A stretch of 64,000 nucleotides of DNA. It comes from an uncultured Prevotella sp. GTDB taxonomy: Bacteria > Bacteroidota > Bacteroidia > Bacteroidales > Bacteroidaceae. The DNA is taken from positions 62,001 through 126,000 of the forward strand of contig URUK01000005.1 in assembly GCA_900551055.1 (NCBI GenBank). The letters are read 5' to 3'. The notes beneath the pieces were generated by a model. It was not told where the DNA came from. It saw only the letters and a program-made list of their open reading frames with translations, and searched no databases. Positions 23,547 through 32,664 of this stretch are shown one piece after another. Position numbers and translations under genes: made by a program. The stretch's first letter is position 1; each line of letters starts with the position of its first letter.

Positions 23547-26273
23547 ATGGACGACGAGATAAAGGACAACGAGAGCTTCGAGGAGCAGGCCGAGGACGTG
23601 GAACAGCCCGAAGAGGGCGTGGTGCAGGCCGGCGGCGAAGTGTACAAGCCTGTCAACAGGTTTGACGCTTCGGTGGTGCATCACCTTAGCGGAATGTACC
23701 AGAACTGGTTTCTCGACTATGCCTCTTACGTTATACTTGAGCGCGCCGTGCCCCACATAGAGGACGGCCTGAAGCCTGTGCAGCGGCGCATACTGCACTC
23801 TATGAAGCGCATGGACGACGGACGCTACAACAAGGTGGCCAACATCGTGGGGCACACGATGCAGTTCCACCCCCACGGCGATGCCTCGATAGGCGACGCC
23901 TTGGTGCAGCTCGGGCAGAAAGACCTGCTCGTTGACTGTCAGGGAAACTGGGGAAACATACTTACCGGCGACCGTGCGGCGGCTCCGCGATACATTGAGG
24001 CAAGGCTGTCGAAGTTCGCCTTGGACGTGGTTTTCAACCCCAAGACCACCGAGTGGCAGTTGAGTTATGACGGAAGGAACAAGGAACCCATAACGCTTCC
24101 GGCCAAGTACCCGTTGCTTTTGGCGCAGGGCGCGGAGGGTATAGCCGTCGGCCTGTCGTCGAAAATACTGCCCCACAACTTCAACGAGATATGCGATGCC
24201 GCCGTAAGCTGCCTTCACGGCGAGCCGTTCATGCTATATCCCGACTTCCCCACAGGCGGAAGCATCGACGTAAGCAAGTATAACGACGGCCAGCGGGGCG
24301 GCGTTCTGAAGGTAAGGGCAAAGATTGAGAAGCTTGACAGCAAGACCCTCGTCATCCGCGAGATACCTTACGGTAAGACCACTTCAACCCTAATAGACTC
24401 CATACTGAAGGCAATCGAGAAGGGGAAAATCAAGGCGCGCAAGGTTGACGACAACACGGCGGCGCAGGTCGAGATACAAGTCCACCTGGCACCGGGCGTT
24501 TCGTCAGACAAGACTATCGACGCCCTGTACGCCTTTTCGGACTGCGAAATCAACATATCACCCAACTGCTGCGTCATAGAGGACGACAAGCCGCAGTTCC
24601 TTTCGGTAAGCGACGTGCTGCGTTATTCGGTCAACCATACGATGGACTTGCTCCGCAAGGAACTTGAAATACGCAAGCGCGAGCTGCTGGAGCAACTGCA
24701 TTTCGCCTCGCTTGAAAAGATATTCATCGAGGAACGCATATACAAGGACCGCAAGTTCGAGCTTGCTCCCGACATGGACGCGGCCTGCGCGCACATCGAC
24801 GAGCGCCTTACGCCGTTCTATCCGCAGTTCATCCGCGAGGTGACCAAGGACGACATACTGCGCCTTATGGACATAAAGATGGCGCGGATACTGAAGTTCA
24901 ACAAGGACAAGGCCGACGAGCTGATGGCCAAAATCAAGGCTGAGGTTGAGGAGATTGACTACAAGCTGGCCCATATGGTTGACGTGACGGCCGACTGGTT
25001 TACGTTCCTCAAGCAGAAATACGGCGCCGCCCATCCGCGACTTACCGAGATAAAGAACTTCGACACCATTGAGGCCACCAAGGTGGTTGAGGCCAACGAG
25101 AAGCTGTACATCAACCGAAACGACGGCTTTATAGGCACGGGGCTGAAGAAAGACGAGTTTGTTTGCAACTGCTCCGACATCGACGACATCATCATTTTCT
25201 ACAAGGACGGCAAGTATAAGGTCGTGAAAGTGGCCGACAAGATATTCGTCGGGAAGAACATCCTGCATGTGTCCGTGTTCAAGAAGAACGACAAGCGCAC
25301 TATATATAACGTGGTTTACCGCGACGGAAAGCTCGGCAAGTACTACATGAAACGCTTTAACGTCACCAGCGTTACGCGCGACCGCGAGTATGACCTGACG
25401 ATGGGCACGCCGGGTTCGCGTGTCGTTTACTTTACCGCCAACCCCAACGGCGAGGCCGAAGTGATAAAGGTCACCCTCGACCCGGCACCCCGCTTGAAGA
25501 ACATCTTTAAGGAAAAAGACTTCTCGGAGGTGGCAATCAAGGGGCGTTCGGCGCGCGGCGTGGTGATGACCCGTTTCAACGTACACCGCATTTCGCTGAA
25601 GAGCCACGGCCACAGCACGCTCGGCGGACGCAAGGTTTGGTTCGACCCCGACGTGAAACGCCTCAACTACGACGACCACGGACGGCTTCTCGGCGAGTTC
25701 AACGAAGGCGACAGCATCCTCGTTGTGCTTGAGGGAGGCGACTTCTACCTGTCGAACTTCGACGTGAACAACCACTATGAGGACAACATACGCATCATAG
25801 AGAAGTACGACGAGCACAAGGTGTGGACGGCGGTGCTCTACGATGCCGACCAGCAAGGCTATCCTTACATAAAGCGTTTCATGCTTGAAGGTTCGAAAAG
25901 AAAACAGAACTACATCGGCGAAAATCCCGGCAGCCGTCTTGTTTTCCTTACAGACGAGCCTTATCCGCGGTTCCGCATAACCTTCGGAGGCAACGATTCG
26001 TTCCGCGACCCGATGGAAGTCGACGCTGCGGAGTTCATCGCCGTAAAGGGCTTTAAGGCCAAGGGCAAGCGCCTTACCACGTGGACTGTCGACAAGATAG
26101 AGCAACTTGAGCCGTTGGAGCGTGCCGACGGTGATGCGGATGGTGATGAGGAGGAAGGCGAAGTGCCGTCTGATGAAGCGAAAGACGAGAACCTTGACCC
26201 CGATGCAGGCAAGAGCCAGCAGCAGGTTATCGACGAGATTACAGGGCAGCTGAGCCTCTTCGGCGAAGACTGA
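23547..26273 (+). CDS. parC: DNA topoisomerase IV subunit A (GyrA/ParC family)
   Basis: A 908-residue type IIA topoisomerase A subunit that cuts and rejoins DNA for decatenation. After an acidic N-terminal extension comes LDYASYVILERAVPHIEDGLKPVQRRILHSM, then HPHGDASIGDALVQLGQ and the catalytic tyrosine region RAAAPRYIEARLSKFA near 145. The C-terminal domain contains weakly conserved pinwheel blades and lacks a clear GyrA box, so ParC fits better than GyrA. It ends with an acidic tail. Start at ATG 23547, 85 bp after the -7 box; the frame upstream contains the promoter. The B subunit is not adjacent. Confidence 0.9.
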   Translation: MDDEIKDNESFEEQAEDVEQPEEGVVQAGGEVYKPVNRFDASVVHHLSGMYQNWFLDYASYVILERAVPHIEDGLKPVQRRILHSMKRMDDGRYNKVANIVGHTMQFHPHGDASIGDALVQLGQKDLLVDCQGNWGNILTGDRAAAPRYIEARLSKFALDVVFNPKTTEWQLSYDGRNKEPITLPAKYPLLLAQGAEGIAVGLSSKILPHNFNEICDAAVSCLHGEPFMLYPDFPTGGSIDVSKYNDGQRGGVLKVRAKIEKLDSKTLVIREIPYGKTTSTLIDSILKAIEKGKIKARKVDDNTAAQVEIQVHLAPGVSSDKTIDALYAFSDCEINISPNCCVIEDDKPQFLSVSDVLRYSVNHTMDLLRKELEIRKRELLEQLHFASLEKIFIEERIYKDRKFELAPDMDAACAHIDERLTPFYPQFIREVTKDDILRLMDIKMARILKFNKDKADELMAKIKAEVEEIDYKLAHMVDVTADWFTFLKQKYGAAHPRLTEIKNFDTIEATKVVEANEKLYINRNDGFIGTGLKKDEFVCNCSDIDDIIIFYKDGKYKVVKVADKIFVGKNILHVSVFKKNDKRTIYNVVYRDGKLGKYYMKRFNVTSVTRDREYDLTMGTPGSRVVYFTANPNGEAEVIKVTLDPAPRLKNIFKEKDFSEVAIKGRSARGVVMTRFNVHRISLKSHGHSTLGGRKVWFDPDVKRLNYDDHGRLLGEFNEGDSILVVLEGGDFYLSNFDVNNHYEDNIRIIEKYDEHKVWTAVLYDADQQGYPYIKRFMLEGSKRKQNYIGENPGSRLVFLTDEPYPRFRITFGGNDSFRDPMEVDAAEFIAVKGFKAKGKRLTTWTVDKIEQLEPLERADGDADGDEEEGEVPSDEAKDENLDPDAGKSQQQVIDEITGQLSLFGED

Positions 26274-26374
26274 AAACCTGTCCCTGCCAAGCACACGTGG
26301 TGAGTGGATTAGCAAGCAACTATAATTAACCATGCCCCTGCACATGTGAAAGGCAGTGAGGGGCTGCATATTGG

Positions 26375-27196
26375 ATGATGAAAGCGATACGTTTAATTTG
26401 CATATCAGTGTTTTTCGTCCTGCCGCTGGCCGTTTTCGGTCAGGGCGGCGACACCTTATATAGTAATAAGGTGATAACAAACGCCCAGATGCTGGGCATT
26501 GGCGGAGCAAGCATTCTTGACACTTACCTGTCGCCGGAGGAGTATTCCGGCTGGGAGTTGCGTTATGTTTCGCATACAATCCGTCGCCGCGAAGGCAGCC
26601 GCTGGTCCCGCATGCTCATGCACCAAGGCTCGTTTGCATACGCCGACAACCGTTCGGGCAACGGCAACGAGATGGCCGGCATGTACACGTTTACCTACGG
26701 AGTGCATTACAACTGGGACTTTATGGGCGGCAGGCTCAACGTAATGGCAGGCGCGCAGGCCGACCTTGACGTGGGCTTCCTTTACAACACGCGCAACGGG
26801 AACAACCCCGCGCAGGCGCGTCTGGCGCTCAACGTCGCCCCGAGTGCAGCCGCGACATACCGCTTCAGGCTTGGACGTGTGCCCATGTCGGCGCGTTATC
26901 AGGCCAGCGTTCCGCTGTTCGGAGTGATGTTCAGTCCAAATTACGGGCAGTCATATTACGAGATTTTCTCGCGCGGCGATTACGACCACAACGTCGTTCC
27001 TACGACAGTCGCCACCACGCCGTCGCTCCGTCAGATGCTCACTGTCGACTTCACGCTCGGCAGGACGACGCTCCGCGTGGGCTATCTCGGCGACTACCGC
27101 CAGGCCAAAGTCAACAACCTGAAGTATCATACATATTCAAACATGTTCCTTATAGGTTTTGTAAGGACGTTCAAACTTACCAACATCATCCCATGA
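26375..27196 (+). CDS. DUF3316 family secreted protein
   Basis: A 273-residue protein with a signal peptide (cleavage near VFGQ). The rest has the strand-rich make-up of a DUF3316 outer-membrane-type protein: YLSPEEYSGWELRYVSHT, a central FTYGVHYNWDFMGGRLNVMAGAQADLDVGFLYN stretch, and a last segment ending FLIGFVRTFKL. Probably an outer-membrane barrel of a Bacteroidetes-restricted family. It overlaps the peptidase gene by 4 bp (ATGA), so the two are translationally coupled and likely act together. Confidence 0.75.
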   Translation: MMKAIRLICISVFFVLPLAVFGQGGDTLYSNKVITNAQMLGIGGASILDTYLSPEEYSGWELRYVSHTIRRREGSRWSRMLMHQGSFAYADNRSGNGNEMAGMYTFTYGVHYNWDFMGGRLNVMAGAQADLDVGFLYNTRNGNNPAQARLALNVAPSAAATYRFRLGRVPMSARYQASVPLFGVMFSPNYGQSYYEIFSRGDYDHNVVPTTVATTPSLRQMLTVDFTLGRTTLRVGYLGDYRQAKVNNLKYHTYSNMFLIGFVRTFKLTNIIP

Positions 27197-28206
27197 AAAA
27201 GCTGTTTTACGTCATAATTCCACTTCTTGCGGCCTTCGTTGCGGCATCGTGCGTTGACGAGGAAGAGTTTTCCGACAGTCCGGAAGGTAACTTCGAGGCG
27301 CTTTGGAAGATAATGGACGAGCATTATTGCTTCTTCGGCTACAAGGCCGACGAGTACGGACTTGACTGGAACGAGGTGCGTGCAAGGTACAGCCTGCAAG
27401 TGGACGAGAGGATGAACGACGACCAGCTGTTCGAGGTTTTGGGCAATATGCTCGGCGAACTGCGCGACGGACACGTGAACCTTTACTCTCCGTTCGACAA
27501 CGCGAGGTACTGGAGCTGGAAGGAAGACTATCCCACCAACTTCAGCGATTCACTTCTCCGCCGCTATCTCGGAACTGATTACAGGATTGCCTCTGGGCTT
27601 CAATACCGCAAGCTCGACGACAACATAGGCTACATCTATTGTCCTTCGTTCGAGAACAGCATCGGCGACGGCAACCTTGACGAGGTGCTTTATTACCTCG
27701 CCTCATGCACGGGACTGATTGTAGACGTGCGCGGCAACGGTGGAGGAATGCTCACAATGGCGGAGAAACTGGCGGCGCGCTTTACCGACGAGAGCATCCA
27801 CGTAGGCTACATACAGCACAAGACGGGGCCGGGGCATGATGATTTCTCCGAGCCGGAGAAGCAGACCTTGAAGCCGTCGAGCGGCATACGGTGGCACAAA
27901 CAGGTTGTAGTGCTTACCAACCGCGAGGTGTTCAGCGCGGCCAACGAGTTTGTGAAGTACATGAGGTGTTGTCCCAACGTCACCGTGGTGGGCGACAAGA
28001 CGGGCGGCGGAGCAGGCATGCCGATGAGCAGTGAGCTGCCCAACGGCTGGGCGGTGAGGTTCAGCGCCTGTCCGATGTACGACAAAGACATGCAGTGTAC
28101 CGAGTTCGGCATCGAGCCGGATTACAGCGTCAGCCTGACAGACGACGACTTCCAGAAGGGGGAGGACACGATAATCGAGTATGCGAGAAAGTTAATAAAT
28201 AGTTGA
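27193..28206 (+). CDS. S41 family (tail-specific) peptidase, lipoprotein
   Basis: A 337-residue lipoprotein (lipobox AASC at residues 17-20). The N-terminal helical part (NFEALWKIMDEHYCFF) and the core LRDGHVNLYSP, YIYCPSF, LIVDVRGNGGGM and VVLTNREVFSAANEF follow the C-terminal-processing peptidase family; the serine in VFSAANE is the likely nucleophile, with a lysine expected near VVGDKTGGG. No PDZ domain is evident, as in other short Bacteroidetes members. It would act in the periplasm or at the cell surface. Coupled to the DUF3316 gene. Confidence 0.85.
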   Translation: MKKLFYVIIPLLAAFVAASCVDEEEFSDSPEGNFEALWKIMDEHYCFFGYKADEYGLDWNEVRARYSLQVDERMNDDQLFEVLGNMLGELRDGHVNLYSPFDNARYWSWKEDYPTNFSDSLLRRYLGTDYRIASGLQYRKLDDNIGYIYCPSFENSIGDGNLDEVLYYLASCTGLIVDVRGNGGGMLTMAEKLAARFTDESIHVGYIQHKTGPGHDDFSEPEKQTLKPSSGIRWHKQVVVLTNREVFSAANEFVKYMRCCPNVTVVGDKTGGGAGMPMSSELPNGWAVRFSACPMYDKDMQCTEFGIEPDYSVSLTDDDFQKGEDTIIEYARKLINS

Positions 28207-28207
28207 A

Positions 28208-28296
28208 AATGGAGAGTTGAGAATGGAGAATTATGATTTGCCTTGCTGTTTTAACGTGCAATGGTAATCATAATTCTCCATCCTCAACTCTCCATT
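28208..28296. repeat. variable-arm hairpin, GGAGAAT type
   Basis: 31-bp arms (28208-28238 and 28266-28296) with one mismatch, built of ATGGAGA/GTTGAGA words around a 27-nt loop. The loop starts GATTTGCCTTGCTG; the other end gives GATTACCATTGC. Both motifs of the family are present. Confidence 0.9.
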
Positions 28297-28314
28297 CTCA
28301 ATTAAAATAAAATA

Positions 28315-29100
28315 ATGATAGGAATAAAAGACCTTTCCATCGGCTACCGCCAGCGTGGCGGCAACCGTCTTGTGGCCTCGGGCATTAACGCCGAAATCGA
28401 GGGCGGACGCTTCACTTGCCTTATCGGGGCGAACGGGGCGGGCAAGTCAACGCTGCTCAAGACGCTTGCCGGGTTCCTGCCGAAGCTGGGCGGAAGCATA
28501 TATATAGAAGGTAAGGAGATATCCGATTTTACGGCCAAGGACATGGCGCGGACGGTAGGCGTGGTGCTTACAGCGCGCCCGGAGGCCATGAACATGACTG
28601 TTGAAGAGACCGTTTCGCTCGGCCGCACGCCCTATACCGGCTTTTGGGGAACGCTCTCCGCCAACGACAGGCGCATCGTAGGCGAGGCGATGGAGCAGGT
28701 GGGAATATCCCATTTGGCGTGGCGCGTAATATCGACGTTGAGCGACGGCGAGAGGCAGAAGATGATGATAGCCAAGGCTTTGGCGCAGCAGACGCCGGTA
28801 ATCTTCCTCGACGAACCTACGGCTTACCTCGATTATCCCAGCAAGGTGGAGGCGATGCTTCTTCTTGCACGCCTCAGTCACGACACGGGCAAGACCATCT
28901 TCATGTCAACCCACGACCTCGAGCTTGCCCTGCAGGCTGCCGACACGCTCTGGCTGATGCCCGGTGACGGCTGCATACATACCGGCACGCCGCACGGACT
29001 GGCCTCTTCGGGCCGCCTTTCGGCCTTCATCGAGCGCACGGGAATAGTCTTCGACAGGGACACTTTGCGCATAACGGTTGACAAATCTGTAATCCGTTGA
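28315..29100 (+). CDS. ABC transporter ATP-binding protein (FecCD/BtuCD type)
   Basis: A 261-residue ATPase. Walker A is GANGAGKST (residues 41-49), the signature LSDGERQKMMIAKAL near 142, Walker B VIFLDEPTAYLD near 162 and the switch histidine STHD near 198. It is closest in style to the FecE/BtuD group that energises siderophore and cobalamin uptake. Permease and binding-protein genes are absent from both sides, so it is an orphan and must pair with components elsewhere. A fused or separate role cannot be told from the sequence. Confidence 0.88.
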   Translation: MIGIKDLSIGYRQRGGNRLVASGINAEIEGGRFTCLIGANGAGKSTLLKTLAGFLPKLGGSIYIEGKEISDFTAKDMARTVGVVLTARPEAMNMTVEETVSLGRTPYTGFWGTLSANDRRIVGEAMEQVGISHLAWRVISTLSDGERQKMMIAKALAQQTPVIFLDEPTAYLDYPSKVEAMLLLARLSHDTGKTIFMSTHDLELALQAADTLWLMPGDGCIHTGTPHGLASSGRLSAFIERTGIVFDRDTLRITVDKSVIR

Positions 29101-29126
29101 CATACAGCAACTTACGAAACGCTTTC

Positions 29127-29210
29127 CAAAAGGCCGTCTTTTACACGCTGAAAGACGGCCTTTTGCATTGCAAAATACGGTCTTTTGCATTGCAATTTGC
29201 CGTGTTTTAG
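29127..29210. repeat. 22-bp-period palindromic element, copy 8
   Basis: Cores at 29128, 29150, 29172 and 29194, exact period. Cores 1 and 2 are reverse complements apart from one end base. Confidence 0.9.
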
Positions 29211-29464
29211 ATTGAGAATGGAAAAATGAGGATGGAGAACTGAAAGCCAACGTTAGGCTGATTGTCATTTTCCTTGTCGGCAGACAATCTCAAGGTAATT
29301 ATAAATTACCGTTTTCAATTATCAGTTTCCAATTGGAAAAGCCACTCTGTTGCTGATTGTTGCATGCCTCATTTATGGATGGACGAATAAAGTGGAAAAG
29401 CCTCCATGTTGCCGGCAAAAGCCCCTTTTTTCGACAAATCGTGGGGAAATAAAGATAATTTTCT
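29211..29464. other. noncoding spacer before the AraC-type regulator
   Basis: Holds a poor relative of the hairpin family (29212-29338, GGAGAAC and GATTGTC/GACAATC pieces, and the palindrome GGTAATTATAAATTACC). No gene seen. Confidence 0.4.
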
Positions 29465-29472
29465 TATTTTTG
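29465..29472 (+). promoter_or_regulatory. -7 box of the AraC-type regulator
   Basis: TATTTTTG, ending 7 bp before the GTG chosen as start. The mRNA would be leaderless or almost so. Confidence 0.7.
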
Positions 29473-29478
29473 CATCCT

Positions 29479-31233
29479 GTGAAACAGCTTCTACGATGTG
29501 TTAAGACTGTGCTTGCGCCGGCATGCCTGCTGGTGTTGGCATTGCTTGTTTTGTGCGGTAGGGCTTCGGCGGCTGACATAAGCAAGTATGACAGCCTTAT
29601 AGAGAAATGCCGCAGCTGGACGAGTGACAGGATAATAGCCGCCGGCGACGGATACAAGCGGCAGGGCGACAACGAGAAAGCTCTCGTGATGTACATGATG
29701 GTGTGCGAGAGGGTGAAGCCCCGGATGTCGGATGCCGATGTCGAAGCGTGTGCTTTGGCCCATCTCAAGACCGGCGACATATACTACGAAGGCGGCAACT
29801 ACTCCAGGGCCTTGTTGTTTTACGTCGACGGCCTGAAGGTGAGCGAGCGTGGCAGCGGCAGGCCTTATTCGGCCGTGTTCTACAAGAACATGGGCAATGT
29901 GTACTGCTCTTTCGAGGATTATGAGTTCGGCATGAGCCTCTACAAGAAAGGCGTGGAATGCGGAAAAGAAGTGGGCGACAACGAGACCGTTTACAAAATA
30001 TACCATAACCTGGCCGCGGCCAACATCTATACAGGTGACATAAAGAGTGCCCGCCGCTATTATTCCGAGTTGCGGAATACGCCACATACGTCAACGGCTG
30101 TTAGCCGGTTTATGGATGGTTATACGCACGGCTTTGTGCTAAAAGGCGAGGGAAAGTCGGCCGAAGCCGTATCGATATTCAAGCGCTTGGCCGCCAGGGC
30201 CGTAGCCGATGGTCTCGGTCCGCGCTACGAGTGCTCTGCCTACAAGGAGGTGTACGACGCTTACGGGAAGATGGGCAACGGCGATTCAATGTTCGTTTAC
30301 CTGAACCTCTGCAACCAGCTTGCCGAGAAAAGCGGCCTGCAACACATGTTCGTGGACGATTTCAAGTCGCTTGCCGACTTTTATGAACGGAAAGGCGACA
30401 GCCGCAAGGCTCTCGCCATGAGGCTGAAATATTATGCAGTGAAAGACTCGGTGTTGGACCTCCGCGAGCTTGACATGGTGAGGAACCAGCATTTTTTGTA
30501 TGAAACGGAGAAGGTGCAGCGTGAAATCTCCGAACTGCAACGTGCCGAGGAGCAAAGAACCCAGGTGATAAAACACCAGCGTGCGATAATCGCCTGCGTC
30601 ACGGTGGGCATCGTCCTTGTGTTGCTGTTGCTGCTGTATGTCTACCGGCAGAAGTGCCGCCTGGACGAGAACTACCGCAGCCTGTTCAGTCTCAACCGCC
30701 AGCTCGCCGCCGGCCATAAGCTCTCCGACGACCGCAATAAGGCCGGAACGCCGCAGGCACAGCCTGTACCGCCGGAGTCGCCGGCCACGGCTACGGATGG
30801 GAAAAATGACGACACGAAATACAGGGGCAGCAGCCTGAATGACGGACTGCGCGACAGGCTGGCCTCGGCAATAGCTGACGCAATGGACAACGGCACGGAA
30901 TTTTGCCGCCCCGACTTTTCTCTTGAGGCTTTGGCGCGGCTCGTAGGCTCGAACAGCAGTTACGTGTCGCAGACTATCAACGCCGTGTACGGCAAGAATT
31001 TCAGCAACTTTGTAAACGAATACCGTGTGCGTCTGGCCTGCCGCAAGCTGGCGGACATAGAGCGTTACGGCAACATTACGATACGCGGGGTCGGCGAGAG
31101 CGTGGGTTATTCGTCATACGGCACGTTCATAAAGGTGTTCAAGAACATCACCGGCATGCCTCCGTCGCTTTATCAGAAAATGGTTTTCGAGGAGGCGGAA
31201 AAGGTCTCTCGCGGAGATATTGCTGACGATTGA
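29479..31233 (+). CDS. membrane-bound TPR regulator with AraC-type DNA-binding domain
   Basis: A 584-residue protein if started at GTG 29479. Signal peptide or N-terminal anchor (KTVLAPACLLVLALLVLCGRASA), then a periplasmic helical-repeat region with TPR-like motifs (GDIYYEGGNYSRALLFYVDGL, KNMGNVYCSFEDYEFGMSLYKKGVE) to about residue 345. A transmembrane helix follows (AIIACVTVGIVLVLLLLLYVY), then a linker and a C-terminal AraC helix-turn-helix (LEALARLVGSNSSYVSQTINAVYG, VGYSSYGTFIKVFKNITGMPPSLY). It would sense a periplasmic cue and regulate nearby genes, DUF362 first. The start is uncertain: no ATG is in frame after the promoter; GTG 29509 is the alternative. Confidence 0.83.
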   Translation: MKQLLRCVKTVLAPACLLVLALLVLCGRASAADISKYDSLIEKCRSWTSDRIIAAGDGYKRQGDNEKALVMYMMVCERVKPRMSDADVEACALAHLKTGDIYYEGGNYSRALLFYVDGLKVSERGSGRPYSAVFYKNMGNVYCSFEDYEFGMSLYKKGVECGKEVGDNETVYKIYHNLAAANIYTGDIKSARRYYSELRNTPHTSTAVSRFMDGYTHGFVLKGEGKSAEAVSIFKRLAARAVADGLGPRYECSAYKEVYDAYGKMGNGDSMFVYLNLCNQLAEKSGLQHMFVDDFKSLADFYERKGDSRKALAMRLKYYAVKDSVLDLRELDMVRNQHFLYETEKVQREISELQRAEEQRTQVIKHQRAIIACVTVGIVLVLLLLLYVYRQKCRLDENYRSLFSLNRQLAAGHKLSDDRNKAGTPQAQPVPPESPATATDGKNDDTKYRGSSLNDGLRDRLASAIADAMDNGTEFCRPDFSLEALARLVGSNSSYVSQTINAVYGKNFSNFVNEYRVRLACRKLADIERYGNITIRGVGESVGYSSYGTFIKVFKNITGMPPSLYQKMVFEEAEKVSRGDIADD

Positions 31234-31348
31234 CTTTGTCCGGACGGCAATGTCGGCATACCGGGCGTTGTCGGTAATATCCCGTTTGCAGTGTGGCTGT
31301 TGCGGCATGCCAGCCGGCTGTCAGCCTGCTTGGAAAACAGGGGCTGTG

Positions 31349-31437
31349 CAAAAGGTGGCCTTTTAGCTTGTAAAAGACGGCCTTTTGCATTGCGATATGC
31401 GGCCTTTTGCAAGGCGAAAGGCCACGTATTGGAAAAC
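31349..31437. repeat. 22-bp-period palindromic element, copy 9
   Basis: Cores at 31350, 31372, 31394 and 31416, exact period. The remaining spacer (31234-31587) holds only the DUF362 promoter. Confidence 0.9.
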
Positions 31438-31545
31438 GCATGGCGGCGGAGTGCGAAATTGTTTACAAAAGCTAAAAATATTAGTGGCTGTAAAATTGGT
31501 AAGATTTTCGGTAAATGATATACGCATTGGGCTGATATTTTGTTG

Positions 31546-31553
31546 TAATTTTG
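31546..31553 (+). promoter_or_regulatory. -7 box of the DUF362 gene
   Basis: TAATTTTG, 34 bp before the ATG. Confidence 0.7.
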
Positions 31554-31587
31554 CAACGTGTAAGAATATAACAAAAAAACAAGCAAA

Positions 31588-32535
31588 ATGAAGAAACTTA
31601 TATTGCTGGCCGTGGCGGCTGTAATGGCTGTGGGCGCGGCGGCACAATCGAAGGTTTATTTCACGAAGGAAATCACGCCCGAGGCGCTCGTGAAGATATA
31701 CAAGGCGCTTGGCAAGGAGGCAAAGGGGCGCGTCGCCGTGAAGATAAGCACGGGCGAGGCCGGAGGCCACAACTACCTGAAGCCTGAGCTGATAGGCAAG
31801 CTGGTGGGCGAGGTTGGCGGCACGATAGTGGAGTGCAACACGGCATACGCCGGCAAGCGCATGACCTCGTCCGACCACTGGAAGGTGATACGCGACCACG
31901 GTTTCGACAAGATTGCCCGTGTGGACATCATGGACGAGGAGGGCGACATGCGCATTCCGGTGAGGGATACGACGCACATCAAGTATGACATCGTAGGCTC
32001 GCACCTTGCCAACTACGACTTCATGGTGAACCTTGCGCACTTCAAGGGGCACGCTATGGGCGGCTTCGGCGGTGTGCTGAAGAACGCGTCAATCGGCGTG
32101 GCGTCGAGCAACGGCAAGTCGTACATACACACCGCGGGCAAGGTTCAAAGCCCGGCGGAGCTGTGGAGCAACCTGCCCGCACAGGATTATTTCCTCGAAA
32201 GCATGGCTGCCGCCGCGCAGGGCGTGCATGACTACATGAAAGGCAACGTGGTGTACATCAACGTTATGAACAATATGAGCGTTGACTGCGACTGTGACAG
32301 CAACCCCGACGAGCCGAAGCTGAAGGACATGGGCGTGCTGGCCTCGCTCGACCCGGTGGCCTTGGACAAGGCTTGCCTTGACCTGGTGTTCGGCCACAAG
32401 TCCGTGGAAGGCGACGATGCGAAGCCTCTTATCGAGCGCATCAACCGCCAGCACGGCATTCACATAGTTGACTATGCGGAGAAGATAGGCCTTGGCAGCA
32501 AGGCTTACACCCTCATAGATATAGACAATCAATAA
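31588..32535 (+). CDS. DUF362 domain-containing exported protein
   Basis: A 315-residue protein with a Sec signal peptide (MKKLILLAVAAVMAVGAAAQ). The rest is a DUF362 domain: GRVAVKISTGEAGGHNYLKPELIGKLV, VECNTAYAGKRMTSSDHWKVI, MVNLAHFKGHAMGGFGGVLKNASIG and a CDCDSNPDEPKLKDMGVLASLDPVALDKACLDLV stretch with cysteines that could hold a metal or cluster. DUF362 proteins often occur with ferredoxin-type proteins and are thought to be redox-linked; the reaction is unknown. It heads the Tat/Fe-S locus and is probably exported to the periplasm. Confidence 0.85.
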   Translation: MKKLILLAVAAVMAVGAAAQSKVYFTKEITPEALVKIYKALGKEAKGRVAVKISTGEAGGHNYLKPELIGKLVGEVGGTIVECNTAYAGKRMTSSDHWKVIRDHGFDKIARVDIMDEEGDMRIPVRDTTHIKYDIVGSHLANYDFMVNLAHFKGHAMGGFGGVLKNASIGVASSNGKSYIHTAGKVQSPAELWSNLPAQDYFLESMAAAAQGVHDYMKGNVVYINVMNNMSVDCDCDSNPDEPKLKDMGVLASLDPVALDKACLDLVFGHKSVEGDDAKPLIERINRQHGIHIVDYAEKIGLGSKAYTLIDIDNQ

Positions 32536-32664
32536 CTTCTTCAATGGGTGGCGGTTCGCAGTGAGTGCGGGCCGCCACGTTTACAGGCCCGGCATCAGCG
32601 CGAAGCGTATGGGTACATGCTTTCATGATAACATTTTTTTAATACCTAAAATACTCTGTTTTTG

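Noticed and set aside
24558..26579. A 673-codon frame on the minus strand opposite the topoisomerase gene
   Set aside because: Antisense shadow of a conserved gene; composition is rich in His/Val/Leu as in other shadow frames.
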